Counted from the first letter of the stretch, positions 1 to 7,054 are shown. The stretch is DNA of 7,609 bases from HGM11788 sp964654945 (GCA_964654945.1 CAZZLN010000066.1:1-7609), one strand, 5' to 3'. Numbers and translations are program-made. The notes: generated by a model from the letters alone, not told the origin.

Positions 1-1
1 A

Positions 2-50
2 TGTCAGCAAAGCTGACACACACGCCGCACAATAATGCCAAGGCATTATT
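2..50. repeat. Two adjacent short inverted repeats
   Basis: Two perfect dyads lie back to back. TGTCAGC (2-8) pairs with GCTGACA (12-18) around AAA, and AATAATGCC (31-39) pairs with GGCATTATT (42-50) around AA, where the real loop is probably four bases. Neither is followed by a T run, so neither is a good terminator alone. They fall between the unseen upstream gene and walH. No reading frame here looks like a conserved protein end, although a frame ending at the TAA at 33-35 could be the last few residues of an upstream gene. They could be part of a small repeated element or an RNA structure; the sequence alone does not decide. Confidence 0.5.
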
Positions 51-69
51 GAAAATAATATTAAGCTTT

Positions 70-102
70 AGCTGTCGCTTGTGCGGCAGCTATTTTAAGT
101 TT
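70..102 (+). terminator. Possible intrinsic terminator or attenuator hairpin upstream of walH
   Basis: AGCTGTCGC (70-78) pairs with GCGGCAGCT (83-91) over a TTGT loop: nine pairs including one G-U wobble, and GC-rich compared with its surroundings. It is followed by ATTTTAAGTTT, a broken T-rich tail, so termination would be moderate at best. The right arm can also pair with an upstream segment: GCCGCACAA (24-32) is the exact complement of TTGTGCGGC (79-87). The two pairings exclude each other, as in an attenuator, but function is inference. No clear promoter was found between this hairpin and walH. Confidence 0.4.
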
Positions 103-136
103 GTGGAAGCTATTCTAAAATAAGGGGTTTGCACTT

Positions 137-1453
137 ATGAGAAATTTAATAAGAAATATATTAATATTTATTCTTTTTATTCTTGCAGGTTATCAGGTCA
201 CAACATTGTGGTTTGACAACTTTTCTTTGTATACACTTTCTCTTTCCGAAAATTCAAAAAAAGTCAGCAGTATTGAAACCATGGACTATATCATAGACAG
301 AATTATTGTCAATGTGGGAGATAACAGAATTGTCGGAAAAGCTAATGATATATATGACTCTGAAAATAAAAAAATATTCGATGAGGGTGTTGTTGAAACT
401 ATTAATAAAGGTGCAAATATTGACATTGGTGATTTCAATTGGGCTGCAATTCTTAAAAACAGAGCTATAATGTATGAATATAACTGTGTTTTTGAAAGTA
501 AAGATATACCTGAAATTTTCGGTAATTCAGCAGACAGCGGCAAAGCAAATGAAATTACAAATTTTGACTATGTAATTATTTTGCCTGATTCAAACGGTTC
601 AGCTATGACAGTTGTGTTCTATAACAGTGAAAACAACAAATATTCTGCTAAAAATATTAAGAACAGCTCTCTTATATCACAGGTGTATTCCGCAAGCACT
701 GCTTTTGTAGGCGGTGAGGTTTCAGAATATATTTCAAGTGTTCAGAATGGATTTGATATTTTTTCTAAAAATGTGTTTATACCGGGCTGGCAGGAAAACA
801 GCCTTAATTATCCTCTTGTAAATTGTCTTGGTATGTATAAGGACGAGAGTATGGCTGAAAAAAATGCAGAGGATTTTTTTGATAATCCTGTTGCAAAATG
901 GAGCAGTAATGAAAATAATACTCTTACCTACAGTGACGAAAATACTGTTGTAAAATATTATAAGGAAACAAAGGTTTTTGAATATTCCAACTATAGAGCC
1001 GAAAGCGGTGACAGCAGTGATTTTTCAAGCAACTATATATCAGCTGTTAATACCATAAGACAAGACAGCTTAATTAAAAATGAAATATATCTTGACAGCT
1101 ATAAAAAAGATGGCGAAAAATTTATTTTCCGCTTTAATTACAAAATAAATGACAGATCACTTATACCTTCTGATGAAATGAAATCTAAAACAGGTATGAA
1201 CTCATTTATTGAAGTAAGCACCGAAAATGGCAGACTTGTGAAATATAGAAAATATGCCTACTTTTTTGAAAAATCTAATATTGAAAATGTTGCAGACTGT
1301 GATTTTGTGACTGCTATAGACAGGGTGTATTCTGAGGATAAAATTAAAAATATTAATCTTTGCTATATTGCAGATTTTAAGTCTGTGATTAAACTTAACT
1401 GGATTATTGAAACCGATAACAGTAAATTTGTTGTGTCTGCTGAAAGAGAGTGA
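137..1453 (+). CDS. walH: WalH (YycH)-like regulator of the WalK/WalR two-component system
   Basis: This is probably the YycH/WalH membrane protein, which in Bacillus works with YycI to modulate the sensor kinase WalK through membrane contacts and so affects cell-wall turnover genes. The product is 438 residues, close to the roughly 450 of known YycH proteins. Residues about 4-26 form one hydrophobic N-terminal segment after a basic start (MRNLIRN), and the remainder is hydrophilic and expected outside the cytoplasm. The ATG follows AAGGGG (122-127) at about 9 nt. The strongest support is the next gene, a recognisable YycI starting 4 nt after this stop. YycH sequences diverge widely in Clostridia, so the family call rests on size, topology, order and general resemblance rather than a catalytic motif. 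walR and walK would be expected upstream of the window. Confidence 0.72.
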   Translation: MRNLIRNILIFILFILAGYQVTTLWFDNFSLYTLSLSENSKKVSSIETMDYIIDRIIVNVGDNRIVGKANDIYDSENKKIFDEGVVETINKGANIDIGDFNWAAILKNRAIMYEYNCVFESKDIPEIFGNSADSGKANEITNFDYVIILPDSNGSAMTVVFYNSENNKYSAKNIKNSSLISQVYSASTAFVGGEVSEYISSVQNGFDIFSKNVFIPGWQENSLNYPLVNCLGMYKDESMAEKNAEDFFDNPVAKWSSNENNTLTYSDENTVVKYYKETKVFEYSNYRAESGDSSDFSSNYISAVNTIRQDSLIKNEIYLDSYKKDGEKFIFRFNYKINDRSLIPSDEMKSKTGMNSFIEVSTENGRLVKYRKYAYFFEKSNIENVADCDFVTAIDRVYSEDKIKNINLCYIADFKSVIKLNWIIETDNSKFVVSAERE

Positions 1454-1457
1454 TTTT

Positions 1458-2243
1458 ATGGAATGGTCTAAGGCTAAAAATTTTACTTTACTGCTTCTTA
1501 TTATCATAAATATTATGCTTCTTGTGCTTAATATTTATAAAAACAGAGATAATGTTGTCAGCAGTGAAAGAATAAATAATATTACTAATGTTTGCAGCAG
1601 AAATAATATTAAAATAAATTGTGCTTTGCCGGAGGACATTACTGCCGCATATCAAATTGGAATAAGAGAATACAACTATGATTATGTGAAGCTTCAGCAG
1701 ATATTTTTTGGCTCAATTACTGATGTTAAAAGAACAAATGATTTAAACAGTGTTATTTTTACAAGAGATGATGAAAAGCTTGTGGTTGAAAATTCAAAGG
1801 CTGTTTTTACCGGAAAACAAAAGGATTATACAGCCTGCTTAGAGGGAATTAATGAGCTTCTTGGAAATTTTGATATAAAAAGAGAAAGGTCTGATATAGT
1901 CTGTTATTATCAATCCTATGGTAAAATGCCTGTTTTCAGCAATTATATTTGTGTCGACAATTCAAAAGAGGGTATAACTGAAATAACCCTTAATTACAGC
2001 GAAATTCTTAAAAGTGTCGGTGCAAGAGAAAATGTTATAGGCTCTGATGAAGCTGTGTATTCTGCTATAAGTGCCATAAATGAAGATTTTCAGGGTGAAA
2101 AAACAATAACTGCTGTTGAAAAAGGTTATTATGACAGCAGAACTGCCCTTACTCATGAGGGGGCAATACCTCCTGTTTATGGTGTGTATGTAAATGACAG
2201 GGTTTATTTTGTTAATGCCTATACGGGGGTTTGTTACAGATAA
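1458..2243 (+). CDS. walI: WalI (YycI)-family regulatory membrane protein
   Basis: This is the partner of WalH: YycI forms a complex with YycH and the kinase WalK at the membrane and tunes WalR-dependent cell-wall gene expression. The 261-residue product begins MEWSKAKNF, the typical start of the YycI family, followed by one membrane segment (about residues 8-27) and an extracytoplasmic domain. The C-terminus carries the family-like stretch PVYGVYVNDRVYFVNAYTG. The open frame extends upstream to 1407, but the ATG at 1458 is chosen because it yields the conserved N-terminus, has a GAGAG ribosome binding site at 1446-1450, and lies 4 nt after the walH stop, which suggests translational coupling. 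No strong intrinsic terminator follows; only weak AT-rich dyads are seen up to 2324. Confidence 0.85.
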   Translation: MEWSKAKNFTLLLLIIINIMLLVLNIYKNRDNVVSSERINNITNVCSRNNIKINCALPEDITAAYQIGIREYNYDYVKLQQIFFGSITDVKRTNDLNSVIFTRDDEKLVVENSKAVFTGKQKDYTACLEGINELLGNFDIKRERSDIVCYYQSYGKMPVFSNYICVDNSKEGITEITLNYSEILKSVGARENVIGSDEAVYSAISAINEDFQGEKTITAVEKGYYDSRTALTHEGAIPPVYGVYVNDRVYFVNAYTGVCYR

Positions 2244-2340
2244 AATTCAGTCAAAATGCAACAAAATTTTCTAAAAATCAATATTAAATATATAAATTTT
2301 TATAAAAAGTAAAAAAAGACTTTTAAATTGATAGTATTAG

Positions 2341-2349
2341 TGATATAAT
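2341..2349 (+). promoter_or_regulatory. Extended -10 promoter for the murA-walJ-rlmH operon
   Basis: TGATATAAT is a perfect extended -10 element (TG, one base, then consensus TATAAT at 2344-2349). A properly spaced -35 is poor (TTTTAA near 2321-2326), as is common when an extended -10 is present. A better-looking TTGATA at 2328-2333 is only 10 nt away, too close to act with this -10. Transcription would start near 2356 and leave a leader of roughly 74 nt before murA. It is the only good promoter candidate in the 186-nt walI-murA gap. Confidence 0.65.
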
Positions 2350-2429
2350 CATAAATGATGTGTATTGTTAAAACAGATTTGCTAAAGTTTATGTGGATTA
2401 TTTTATAATCCAGAGAGGTGTGTGCTTGT

Positions 2430-3692
2430 ATGGAGCATTTATTAATCAGAGGGGAAAATAAACTCAATGGTGAAGTTGTCATAAGTGGTGCAAAAAATGC
2501 TGTAGTTGCTATTATACCGGCTGCTATTCTTGCTAATGGTGTGTGTATTATTGATAATCTTCCTTGTATTGAAGATGTGAAATGTCTACAAGATGCTTTG
2601 ACTAAGCTTGGTGCTGTATGTCAGCTTATTGATGACAGAACTCTTATGGTGGATTCTTCAAATATAAATAATTTTAATGCTACTTTTGATTCGGTAAGAA
2701 AAATAAGAGCATCTTATTATCTTATGGGTGCTCTTTTAGGCAGATTTAAAGAAGCTAAGGTTTCTTTGCCGGGCGGCTGCAATTTTGGATCAAGACCTAT
2801 AGACCTGCATGTAAAAGGATTCAGAGCTTTGGGTGCAGAGGTAAATGAGGACCTTGAAAATGGTATTATTACATTAAAAGCTGACAGGCTTGTCGGTACT
2901 AATATTTTTCTTGATACTGTTTCTGTTGGTGCTACTATTAATATTATGTTAGCTGCTGTTATGGCTGAAGGCACTACCACTATTGAAAATGCAGCAAAGG
3001 AGCCTCATATTGTTGATACTGCCAACTTCCTCAATATGCTTGGTGCAAGGATTAAGGGTGCAGGTACTGATGTTATCAGAATTGTTGGTGTGGATAATAT
3101 TCATGGCGGAGAATATATGATTATTCCTGATCAGATTGAAGCCGGTACATATATGATTGCGGCAGCAGTCTGCGGAGGCAGAGTCGCAGTAAAAAATATT
3201 ATTCCTAAACATATGGATTCACTTTCTGCCAAGCTTAGAGAAATGGGTTGTAAAATTGTAGAGGGTGATGATTATATAGAGGTTATTTCCGACGGCAATC
3301 TTAATTCTATAAAGGTTAAGACTATGGCTTATCCGGGTTTTCCTACTGATTTGCAGCCACAGATGGTTGCAGGTCTTTCAATTGCAAAGGGCACAAGTAT
3401 GCTGACAGAAACTGTGTGGGAAAACAGATTTCAGTATGTTGATGAGCTTAACAAGTTTGGCTGTAATGTTAATGTTAAAGACAGAATTGCTGTTATTGAT
3501 GGTGTTGAAAAGCTTAAAGGGACTGAGGTTATGGCTACTGACCTGAGAGCCGGTGCAGCTATGATTATTGCAGGACTTGTTGCTCAAGGTGAAACTAAAA
3601 TAGGCAATGTCAGATTTATTGACAGAGGCTATGAAAAGATTGAATATAAGCTTAGGGATTTAGGTGCTGATATTGAAAGGATTAAGGACTGA
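2430..3692 (+). CDS. murA: UDP-N-acetylglucosamine 1-carboxyvinyltransferase (MurA)
   Basis: This cytoplasmic enzyme transfers enolpyruvate from phosphoenolpyruvate to UDP-N-acetylglucosamine, the committed step of peptidoglycan synthesis and the fosfomycin target. The 420-residue product is full length and aligns by eye along the whole family. Lys22-Asn23 lie in SGAKNA; Arg93 in IRAS; the catalytic Cys117 and Arg122 in PGGCNFGSRP (E. coli Cys115, Arg120); Asp307 in FPTDLQ (E. coli Asp305); Arg373 in DLRAG; and Arg399 in IDRGYE. The Cys form predicts fosfomycin sensitivity at this enzyme. The ATG at 2430 is preferred over an in-frame GTG at 2418 because AGAGAGGTG (2412-2420) is correctly placed as its ribosome binding site and the protein then starts like other MurA proteins. 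Firmicutes often have two murA genes; which paralogue this is cannot be told from the window. Confidence 0.97.
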   Translation: MEHLLIRGENKLNGEVVISGAKNAVVAIIPAAILANGVCIIDNLPCIEDVKCLQDALTKLGAVCQLIDDRTLMVDSSNINNFNATFDSVRKIRASYYLMGALLGRFKEAKVSLPGGCNFGSRPIDLHVKGFRALGAEVNEDLENGIITLKADRLVGTNIFLDTVSVGATINIMLAAVMAEGTTTIENAAKEPHIVDTANFLNMLGARIKGAGTDVIRIVGVDNIHGGEYMIIPDQIEAGTYMIAAAVCGGRVAVKNIIPKHMDSLSAKLREMGCKIVEGDDYIEVISDGNLNSIKVKTMAYPGFPTDLQPQMVAGLSIAKGTSMLTETVWENRFQYVDELNKFGCNVNVKDRIAVIDGVEKLKGTEVMATDLRAGAAMIIAGLVAQGETKIGNVRFIDRGYEKIEYKLRDLGADIERIKD

Positions 3693-4489
3693 TGAAGCTT
3701 AAATTTGCAACTGTTGCCTCCGGCTCAAAGGGCAATTGTATTTATGTTGGTTCTGAACATACTAATATTTTAATTGATGCAGGTCTTAGCGGTAAAAAAG
3801 TTGAAGAAGGTCTTTCTGATTTGGAATTAACCGGAAATGATATTGATGCAATTTTTGTTACTCATGAGCATAATGACCATATTGCAGGTATTGGTGTTTT
3901 GTCAAGAAGATATGATATTCCCGTTTATGCAACAGAGGGTACATGGAGCAATATGCCATCTGTTGTGGGTAAATTCAGAAGAAATATGGAAAGACTTGTG
4001 TATGCTGATGAAATGCTTGTATTTAATGACCTTTGTATAAAGCCCTTTAATATACCCCACGATGCTAATGAGCCTGTTGGATACAGTATATCTGATAATA
4101 ACAACAAAATTACTATTGCTACTGATATTGGGCATATTTCTGCTGATGTGGCAGAAAATATTAAGGGGTCTTCCCTTATTCTTCTTGAAAGCAATCATGA
4201 TGTTGATATGCTTAAATCAGGTGATTATCCTTATCAGCTTAAACAGAGAATTTTAAGTGATTTTGGGCATCTGAGTAATGAAAATGCAGGAAAATTTATT
4301 ACCAATATTGCAGACAGTGTGCTTAAATATGTGTTTTTAGGTCATTTGTCACGGGATAACAATACTCCCAAGGTTGCCTTTAATACTGTTTCTGATATTG
4401 TTGCCAAAAATGGTATTGAGCTTGGCGGAGATCTTAATATATGGGTTGCACCTCCTTATGGTGTTGAAAAAAGGATTGTTCTGGAATGA
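3692..4489 (+). CDS. walJ: WalJ (YycJ)-type metallo-beta-lactamase-fold hydrolase
   Basis: This cytoplasmic metal-dependent hydrolase of the metallo-beta-lactamase fold has a Bacillus relative encoded with the walRKHI genes and linked to coordinating wall metabolism with cell division and DNA replication; its substrate is not settled. The 265-residue product has the family length. It shows the metal signature THEHNDH (His58, His60, Asp62, His63), IPHDA (His123), ATDIGH (Asp145, His148), ESNHD (His169), GHLSNENA (His193) and LGHLSRDNN (His218), so the metal site looks complete. The start ATG overlaps the murA stop by one base (TGATG), with GAAAGGA at 3674-3680 as a plausible ribosome binding site inside murA. 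Its 3' end overlaps rlmH by 4 nt. Translational coupling across the three genes is likely. Confidence 0.93.
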   Translation: MKLKFATVASGSKGNCIYVGSEHTNILIDAGLSGKKVEEGLSDLELTGNDIDAIFVTHEHNDHIAGIGVLSRRYDIPVYATEGTWSNMPSVVGKFRRNMERLVYADEMLVFNDLCIKPFNIPHDANEPVGYSISDNNNKITIATDIGHISADVAENIKGSSLILLESNHDVDMLKSGDYPYQLKQRILSDFGHLSNENAGKFITNIADSVLKYVFLGHLSRDNNTPKVAFNTVSDIVAKNGIELGGDLNIWVAPPYGVEKRIVLE

Positions 4490-4965
4490 AAATAACTGTT
4501 GCCTGTGTCGGCAAAATTAAAGAAAAGTTTTTTACCTCTGCTATTGAGGAGTATTCCAAAAGACTTGGAAGATATGTTAATTTTGAAATATGTCAGGTCA
4601 GTGATGAAAAAGCTCCTGAAGGTATGAGCAGGGCAGAAGAAACAAAGGTTAAGGAAATTGAGGGAGAAAGATTATTAAAGGTTATTAAAAATTCAAGCTT
4701 TATTGTTGCTCTTGCTATTGAGGGGGAAAGGCTTACAAGTGAGGGATTTGCTGATTTTTTTCAGCAGTCTATGGTTAAGGGTATAAGCCATATTACTTTT
4801 GTTATAGGCGGTTCTCTCGGTCTTAGTAATGATGTTTTAAAAAGAGCTGACTTTAAGCTTAGTTTTTCTGATATGACTTTTCCTCATCAGCTTATGAGAG
4901 TTATACTTTTGGAACAGATTTACAGAGCTAACAGAATAATTAATAATGAACCCTATCATAAGTGA
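4486..4965 (+). CDS. rlmH: 23S rRNA (pseudouridine-1915-N3)-methyltransferase RlmH
   Basis: RlmH is a small SPOUT-class enzyme that uses S-adenosylmethionine to methylate pseudouridine 1915 in helix 69 of 23S rRNA, acting late on assembled 70S ribosomes as a homodimer. The product is 159 residues, the standard length. It begins MKITVACVGKIKEKF and carries the cofactor-loop sequence IGGSLGLS (107-114), the conserved block at 131-148 (TFPHQLMRVILLEQIYRA) and the family C-terminus EPYHK (155-159). The start overlaps the walJ stop as ATGA. The last codons and the stop form the left arm, loop and part of the right arm of an intrinsic terminator. This is the family of Staphylococcus aureus orfX, the SCCmec insertion locus, but no attachment-site evidence is visible here. 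Confidence 0.97.
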   Translation: MKITVACVGKIKEKFFTSAIEEYSKRLGRYVNFEICQVSDEKAPEGMSRAEETKVKEIEGERLLKVIKNSSFIVALAIEGERLTSEGFADFFQQSMVKGISHITFVIGGSLGLSNDVLKRADFKLSFSDMTFPHQLMRVILLEQIYRANRIINNEPYHK

Positions 4966-4977
4966 TAGGGCTTTTTT
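4951..4977 (+). terminator. Rho-independent terminator overlapping the rlmH 3' end
   Basis: CCCTATCA (4951-4958) pairs perfectly with TGATAGGG (4963-4970) over a TAAG loop and is followed by C and six T residues (4972-4977). The stem includes the Pro-Tyr-His codons and the TGA stop of rlmH, so the translating ribosome sits on the hairpin as it forms. It should end the murA-walJ-rlmH transcript, perhaps with partial read-through into the ACT gene 26 nt downstream. Confidence 0.88.
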
Positions 4978-4987
4978 GTAATTACAA
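4976..4987. promoter_or_regulatory. Perfect 12-bp palindrome TTGTAATTACAA upstream of the ACT gene
   Basis: The palindrome TTGTAATTACAA begins inside the terminator T-run and ends in the ribosome binding region of the ACT gene. The same half-sites, separated by four bases, occur at 5562-5577 just after the portal promoter. The position would suit a DNA-binding repressor or translational control. A role is inference; AT-rich DNA can yield such palindromes by chance. Confidence 0.35.
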
Positions 4988-5003
4988 GGGAGAACAAAAA
5001 ACA

Positions 5004-5357
5004 ATGAGGATTAAAGTTTTAGATGAAAATTTTGCTGTATGCAGGGTTGAAGATTATTCAAAATTTGATTTTAATGAAGAATTTTATTTTATAGGAAATA
5101 CTGACGATGAAAAATCTCTTGTGTGTATAGAAAATGCCGTACCTGAAAATATTATAAAATGTGAAAAAGGATGGAGAGGTTTTAGAATTGAGGGGATTTT
5201 GGATTTTTCCCTTATTGGAATTATTTCTGAAATTTCAAAAGCTCTTGCTGAAAATAATATAGGAATATTTGTGGTTTCTACTTTTAATACTGATTACGTT
5301 TTTGTTAAGGAAGAAAATTTTGAAAGAGCATTGAAGTTAGTTAAAAATATAAAATAG
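5004..5357 (+). CDS. Small ACT-domain protein
   Basis: This 117-residue soluble protein has a C-terminal ACT domain, a fold that usually binds amino acids or other small ligands and regulates enzymes. The segment from about residue 61 (RIEGILDFSLIGIISEISKA, then LAENNIGIFVVSTFNTDYVFV) fits stand-alone ACT proteins of the COG3603/ACT_7 type, whose exact role is generally unknown. The N-terminal half (1-60) would form the companion beta-rich or second ACT-like domain and ends in GWRGF. The ATG at 5004 is chosen because AAGGGAG (4986-4992) lies about 11 nt upstream; a GTG at 4962 in the same frame lies inside the terminator stem and would add 14 unlikely residues. No clear promoter of its own was found, so it may rely on read-through or a promoter within rlmH. 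Confidence 0.82.
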   Translation: MRIKVLDENFAVCRVEDYSKFDFNEEFYFIGNTDDEKSLVCIENAVPENIIKCEKGWRGFRIEGILDFSLIGIISEISKALAENNIGIFVVSTFNTDYVFVKEENFERALKLVKNIK

Positions 5358-5548
5358 ATACAGTATTAATATAAAAATAGATATAAATAGAAGTATTTTA
5401 TGAATTTAAGGGAATAAATTTATAAAAATATGGGGATTTTGAAAAAATTTTTTTATAAAAAAAATTAAGTAAACAAGCGGGTTACAGAGGAAAATTAGAA
5501 AATAATTTCGAAAAATCGAAAGTTGTGCACCTTTTGTCACTAAATTTG
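5358..5548. other. AT-rich intergenic stretch without a gene
   Basis: No credible gene lies between the ACT gene and the portal promoter. The stretch contains the 10-bp direct repeat AAAATAGATA (5351-5360, overlapping the ACT stop, and 5374-5383). It also has an AT-only dyad, AATTTTTTT (5446-5454) with AAAAAAATT (5458-5466), and two small overlapping dyads, AAATTA/TAATTT (5492-5508) and TTTCG/CGAAA (5506-5521). These could be bent or easily melted DNA or protein-binding sites upstream of the promoter. No tRNA, integrase gene or clear attachment site is seen. Confidence 0.5.
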
Positions 5549-5557
5549 TGGTATACT
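5549..5557 (+). promoter_or_regulatory. Extended -10 promoter for the portal-scaffold genes
   Basis: TGGTATACT contains TG plus one base and then TATACT (5552-5557), five of six matches to the consensus -10. The nearest -35-like TTGTCA (5534-5539) is only 12 nt away and TTGTGC (5523-5528) is 23 nt away, so neither is well spaced; the extended -10 would have to carry the promoter. Transcription should start near 5564, within the TTGTAA/TTACAA dyad. Confidence 0.6.
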
Positions 5558-5561
5558 ATTA

Positions 5562-5577
5562 TTGTAAGAAATTACAA
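5562..5577. promoter_or_regulatory. Operator-like dyad TTGTAA-GAAA-TTACAA at the portal transcription start
   Basis: TTGTAA (5562-5567) and TTACAA (5572-5577) are a perfect inverted repeat around GAAA, four bases after the -10. As DNA it could be a repressor site covering +1. As RNA it would be a 6-bp hairpin with a GAAA tetraloop at the 5' end of the transcript. Both half-sites match the palindrome before the ACT gene. Confidence 0.4.
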
Positions 5578-5620
5578 GCTGATAGGGAGAAAGGGAATTA
5601 AAATTGAAAGGAGGAAATTT

Positions 5621-7054
5621 ATGTTTGATTTTCAGTTTCCTTATTTTCTTACTGACCAAATTAACAGACGCATTACCGAAGGGGCAAAAGGAAGTGTTAA
5701 GGATGAGGATATTATTTTTAACAAAATTAAAGACTTTTTAAACTCAAGACAAAGACTTAATATGATTGTGGGAGAAAATTATTATATTGGCAATCACGAT
5801 ATATTAAGACGAAAACGTACTGCTATTGGTGAGGGCGGGCAGATAAAGACTGTTGATAATTTGCCTAATAACAGAATTATTGACAATCAGTATAAAAAGC
5901 TGGTTGACCAAAAGGTAAATTATATTGCTGCTAAGCCAATTACCTTTAACAGCAGCAACAAAAGGTATGCAGGATATGTTAAAAATATTCTTGATGCTGA
6001 ATTTATGTACAGTGTTAAAAATGTGGTTAAAGATTGCCTTAACTGCGGCATTGGCTGGCTTTTTGTAAACTATGATGAAAAGGGCAGAATTGTTTTTAAA
6101 AGGCTTAAACCTTGGGAAATTGTTCCTGTGTGGAAGGATAATGAACATACAAGGCTTGATTATGCAATAAGGTTTTATGATGTTAATATTCATAAAAAGC
6201 ACAGAACAAATGTAATTAGAAAGGTTGAAATTTTTGATAATGACGGTATCAGCAGATATTATATTGAAAGAGGCAGACTTGTGCCTGACGGAGAGGACTT
6301 TTACAGTCCTTATTTTTTTGCAGACAACAAGGGTGTGTGTTGGGAGGATATTCCTCTTATTGCTTTTAAATATAATGATGATGAGATACCTCTTATTAAA
6401 TTTGTTAAAAGTCTTCAGGACGGTCTGAATGTTATGATCAGTAATTTTCAGAATGCTATGGAGGAAGATGTCAGAAACACTATTCTTGTGCTTAAAAATT
6501 ATGATGGCGAGGATTTAGGTGAATTCAGACGCAACCTTGCTACATACGGTGCTGTTAAGGTCAGGACTGTTGACAGCTCTCAAGGCGGTGTTGATACTCT
6601 TAATATTCAGGTAAATGCTGACAACTACAAGGCTGTTATTGATATTCTTAAAAAAGCTATTATTGAAAATGCTATGGGATATGATGCTAAAGATGACAGA
6701 CTTATGGGGCAGCCTAATCAGATGAATATTATGAGTATGTATTCTGATATTGACCTTGATGCAAATGGTATGGAAATGGAATTTAAGAGAGCTTTTAAGG
6801 CTCTTTTTTATTTTATTGACTGTCACCTTAAAAATTCCGGAATGGGTGACTTCTTTAATCAAAAGAAAGAGGTTATTTTTAACCGAGATGTGCTTATTAA
6901 TGAAAGTGATGTTATTGACAACTGCGTTAAATCACTTGGTATTTTAAGTGAAGAAAGCGTTATTAGCCAGCACCCTTGGGTTGAGGATGTTGAGATGGAA
7001 TTGAAAAGATTAAGAAATAAAGGGAAAAATCCTAAGGAGGAAGAAACCTCGTAA
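5621..7054 (+). CDS. Phage portal protein, SPP1 gp6-like
   Basis: Portal proteins form the ring at one vertex of a tailed-phage head through which DNA is packaged and ejected, and they nucleate head assembly. The 477-residue product is near the usual size (SPP1 gp6 is about 500). Family-like blocks in order are YYIGNHDIL (54-62), DNLPNNRIIDNQ (79-90), KPITF (105-109), LKPWEIVPV (162-170), and the block at 365-388 containing NQMNI and MYSDIDLDANG. The acidic and basic tail runs from about 440. No frameshift or internal stop is present. The frame opens upstream at a GTG (5525), but the ATG at 5621 is clearly the start: AAAGGAGG (5607-5614) is an ideal ribosome binding site 6 nt away, and the GTG lies upstream of the promoter -10. 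No terminase gene precedes it, which is unusual. Codon style resembles the host genes. Confidence 0.93.
   Translation: MFDFQFPYFLTDQINRRITEGAKGSVKDEDIIFNKIKDFLNSRQRLNMIVGENYYIGNHDILRRKRTAIGEGGQIKTVDNLPNNRIIDNQYKKLVDQKVNYIAAKPITFNSSNKRYAGYVKNILDAEFMYSVKNVVKDCLNCGIGWLFVNYDEKGRIVFKRLKPWEIVPVWKDNEHTRLDYAIRFYDVNIHKKHRTNVIRKVEIFDNDGISRYYIERGRLVPDGEDFYSPYFFADNKGVCWEDIPLIAFKYNDDEIPLIKFVKSLQDGLNVMISNFQNAMEEDVRNTILVLKNYDGEDLGEFRRNLATYGAVKVRTVDSSQGGVDTLNIQVNADNYKAVIDILKKAIIENAMGYDAKDDRLMGQPNQMNIMSMYSDIDLDANGMEMEFKRAFKALFYFIDCHLKNSGMGDFFNQKKEVIFNRDVLINESDVIDNCVKSLGILSEESVISQHPWVEDVEMELKRLRNKGKNPKEEETS

Noticed and set aside
1..123. Open frame starting with ATG at the first base
   Set aside because: 40 codons running through three hairpins, no visible ribosome binding site, and a composition unlike any recognised protein; the window edge makes it untestable.
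286..543. Minus-strand open frames throughout (for example 286-543, 2717-2980, 6515-6862)
   Set aside because: All lie antisense to well-supported genes, show hydrophobic shadow composition and resemble no family I recognise.
1407..1457. Longer walI start
   Set aside because: It would overlap walH by 47 nt and hide the conserved MEWSKAKN start that has a ribosome binding site.
2328..2349. TTGATA with TATAAT as a classical -35/-10 pair
   Set aside because: The spacer is only 10 nt; the extended -10 reading is more plausible.
2418..2429. GTG start adding four residues to MurA
   Set aside because: The GTG is part of the ribosome binding site for the ATG at 2430.
4941..4990. SCC-like attachment site at the end of rlmH
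   Set aside because: The S. aureus parallel is tempting because phage genes follow, but an ordinary host-type gene intervenes and no duplicate site or recombinase gene is visible.
4962..5003. GTG start for the ACT protein overlapping the rlmH stop
   Set aside because: It lies in the terminator stem; the added residues do not fit the family, and the ATG at 5004 has its own ribosome binding site.
5430..5468. 12-codon basic peptide frame in the AT-rich gap
   Set aside because: No properly spaced ribosome binding site, and lysine/phenylalanine-rich frames are expected by chance in such AT-rich DNA.
5525..5620. Upstream GTG extension of the portal protein
   Set aside because: It starts before the promoter -10, has no ribosome binding site, and the ATG at 5621 has an ideal one.
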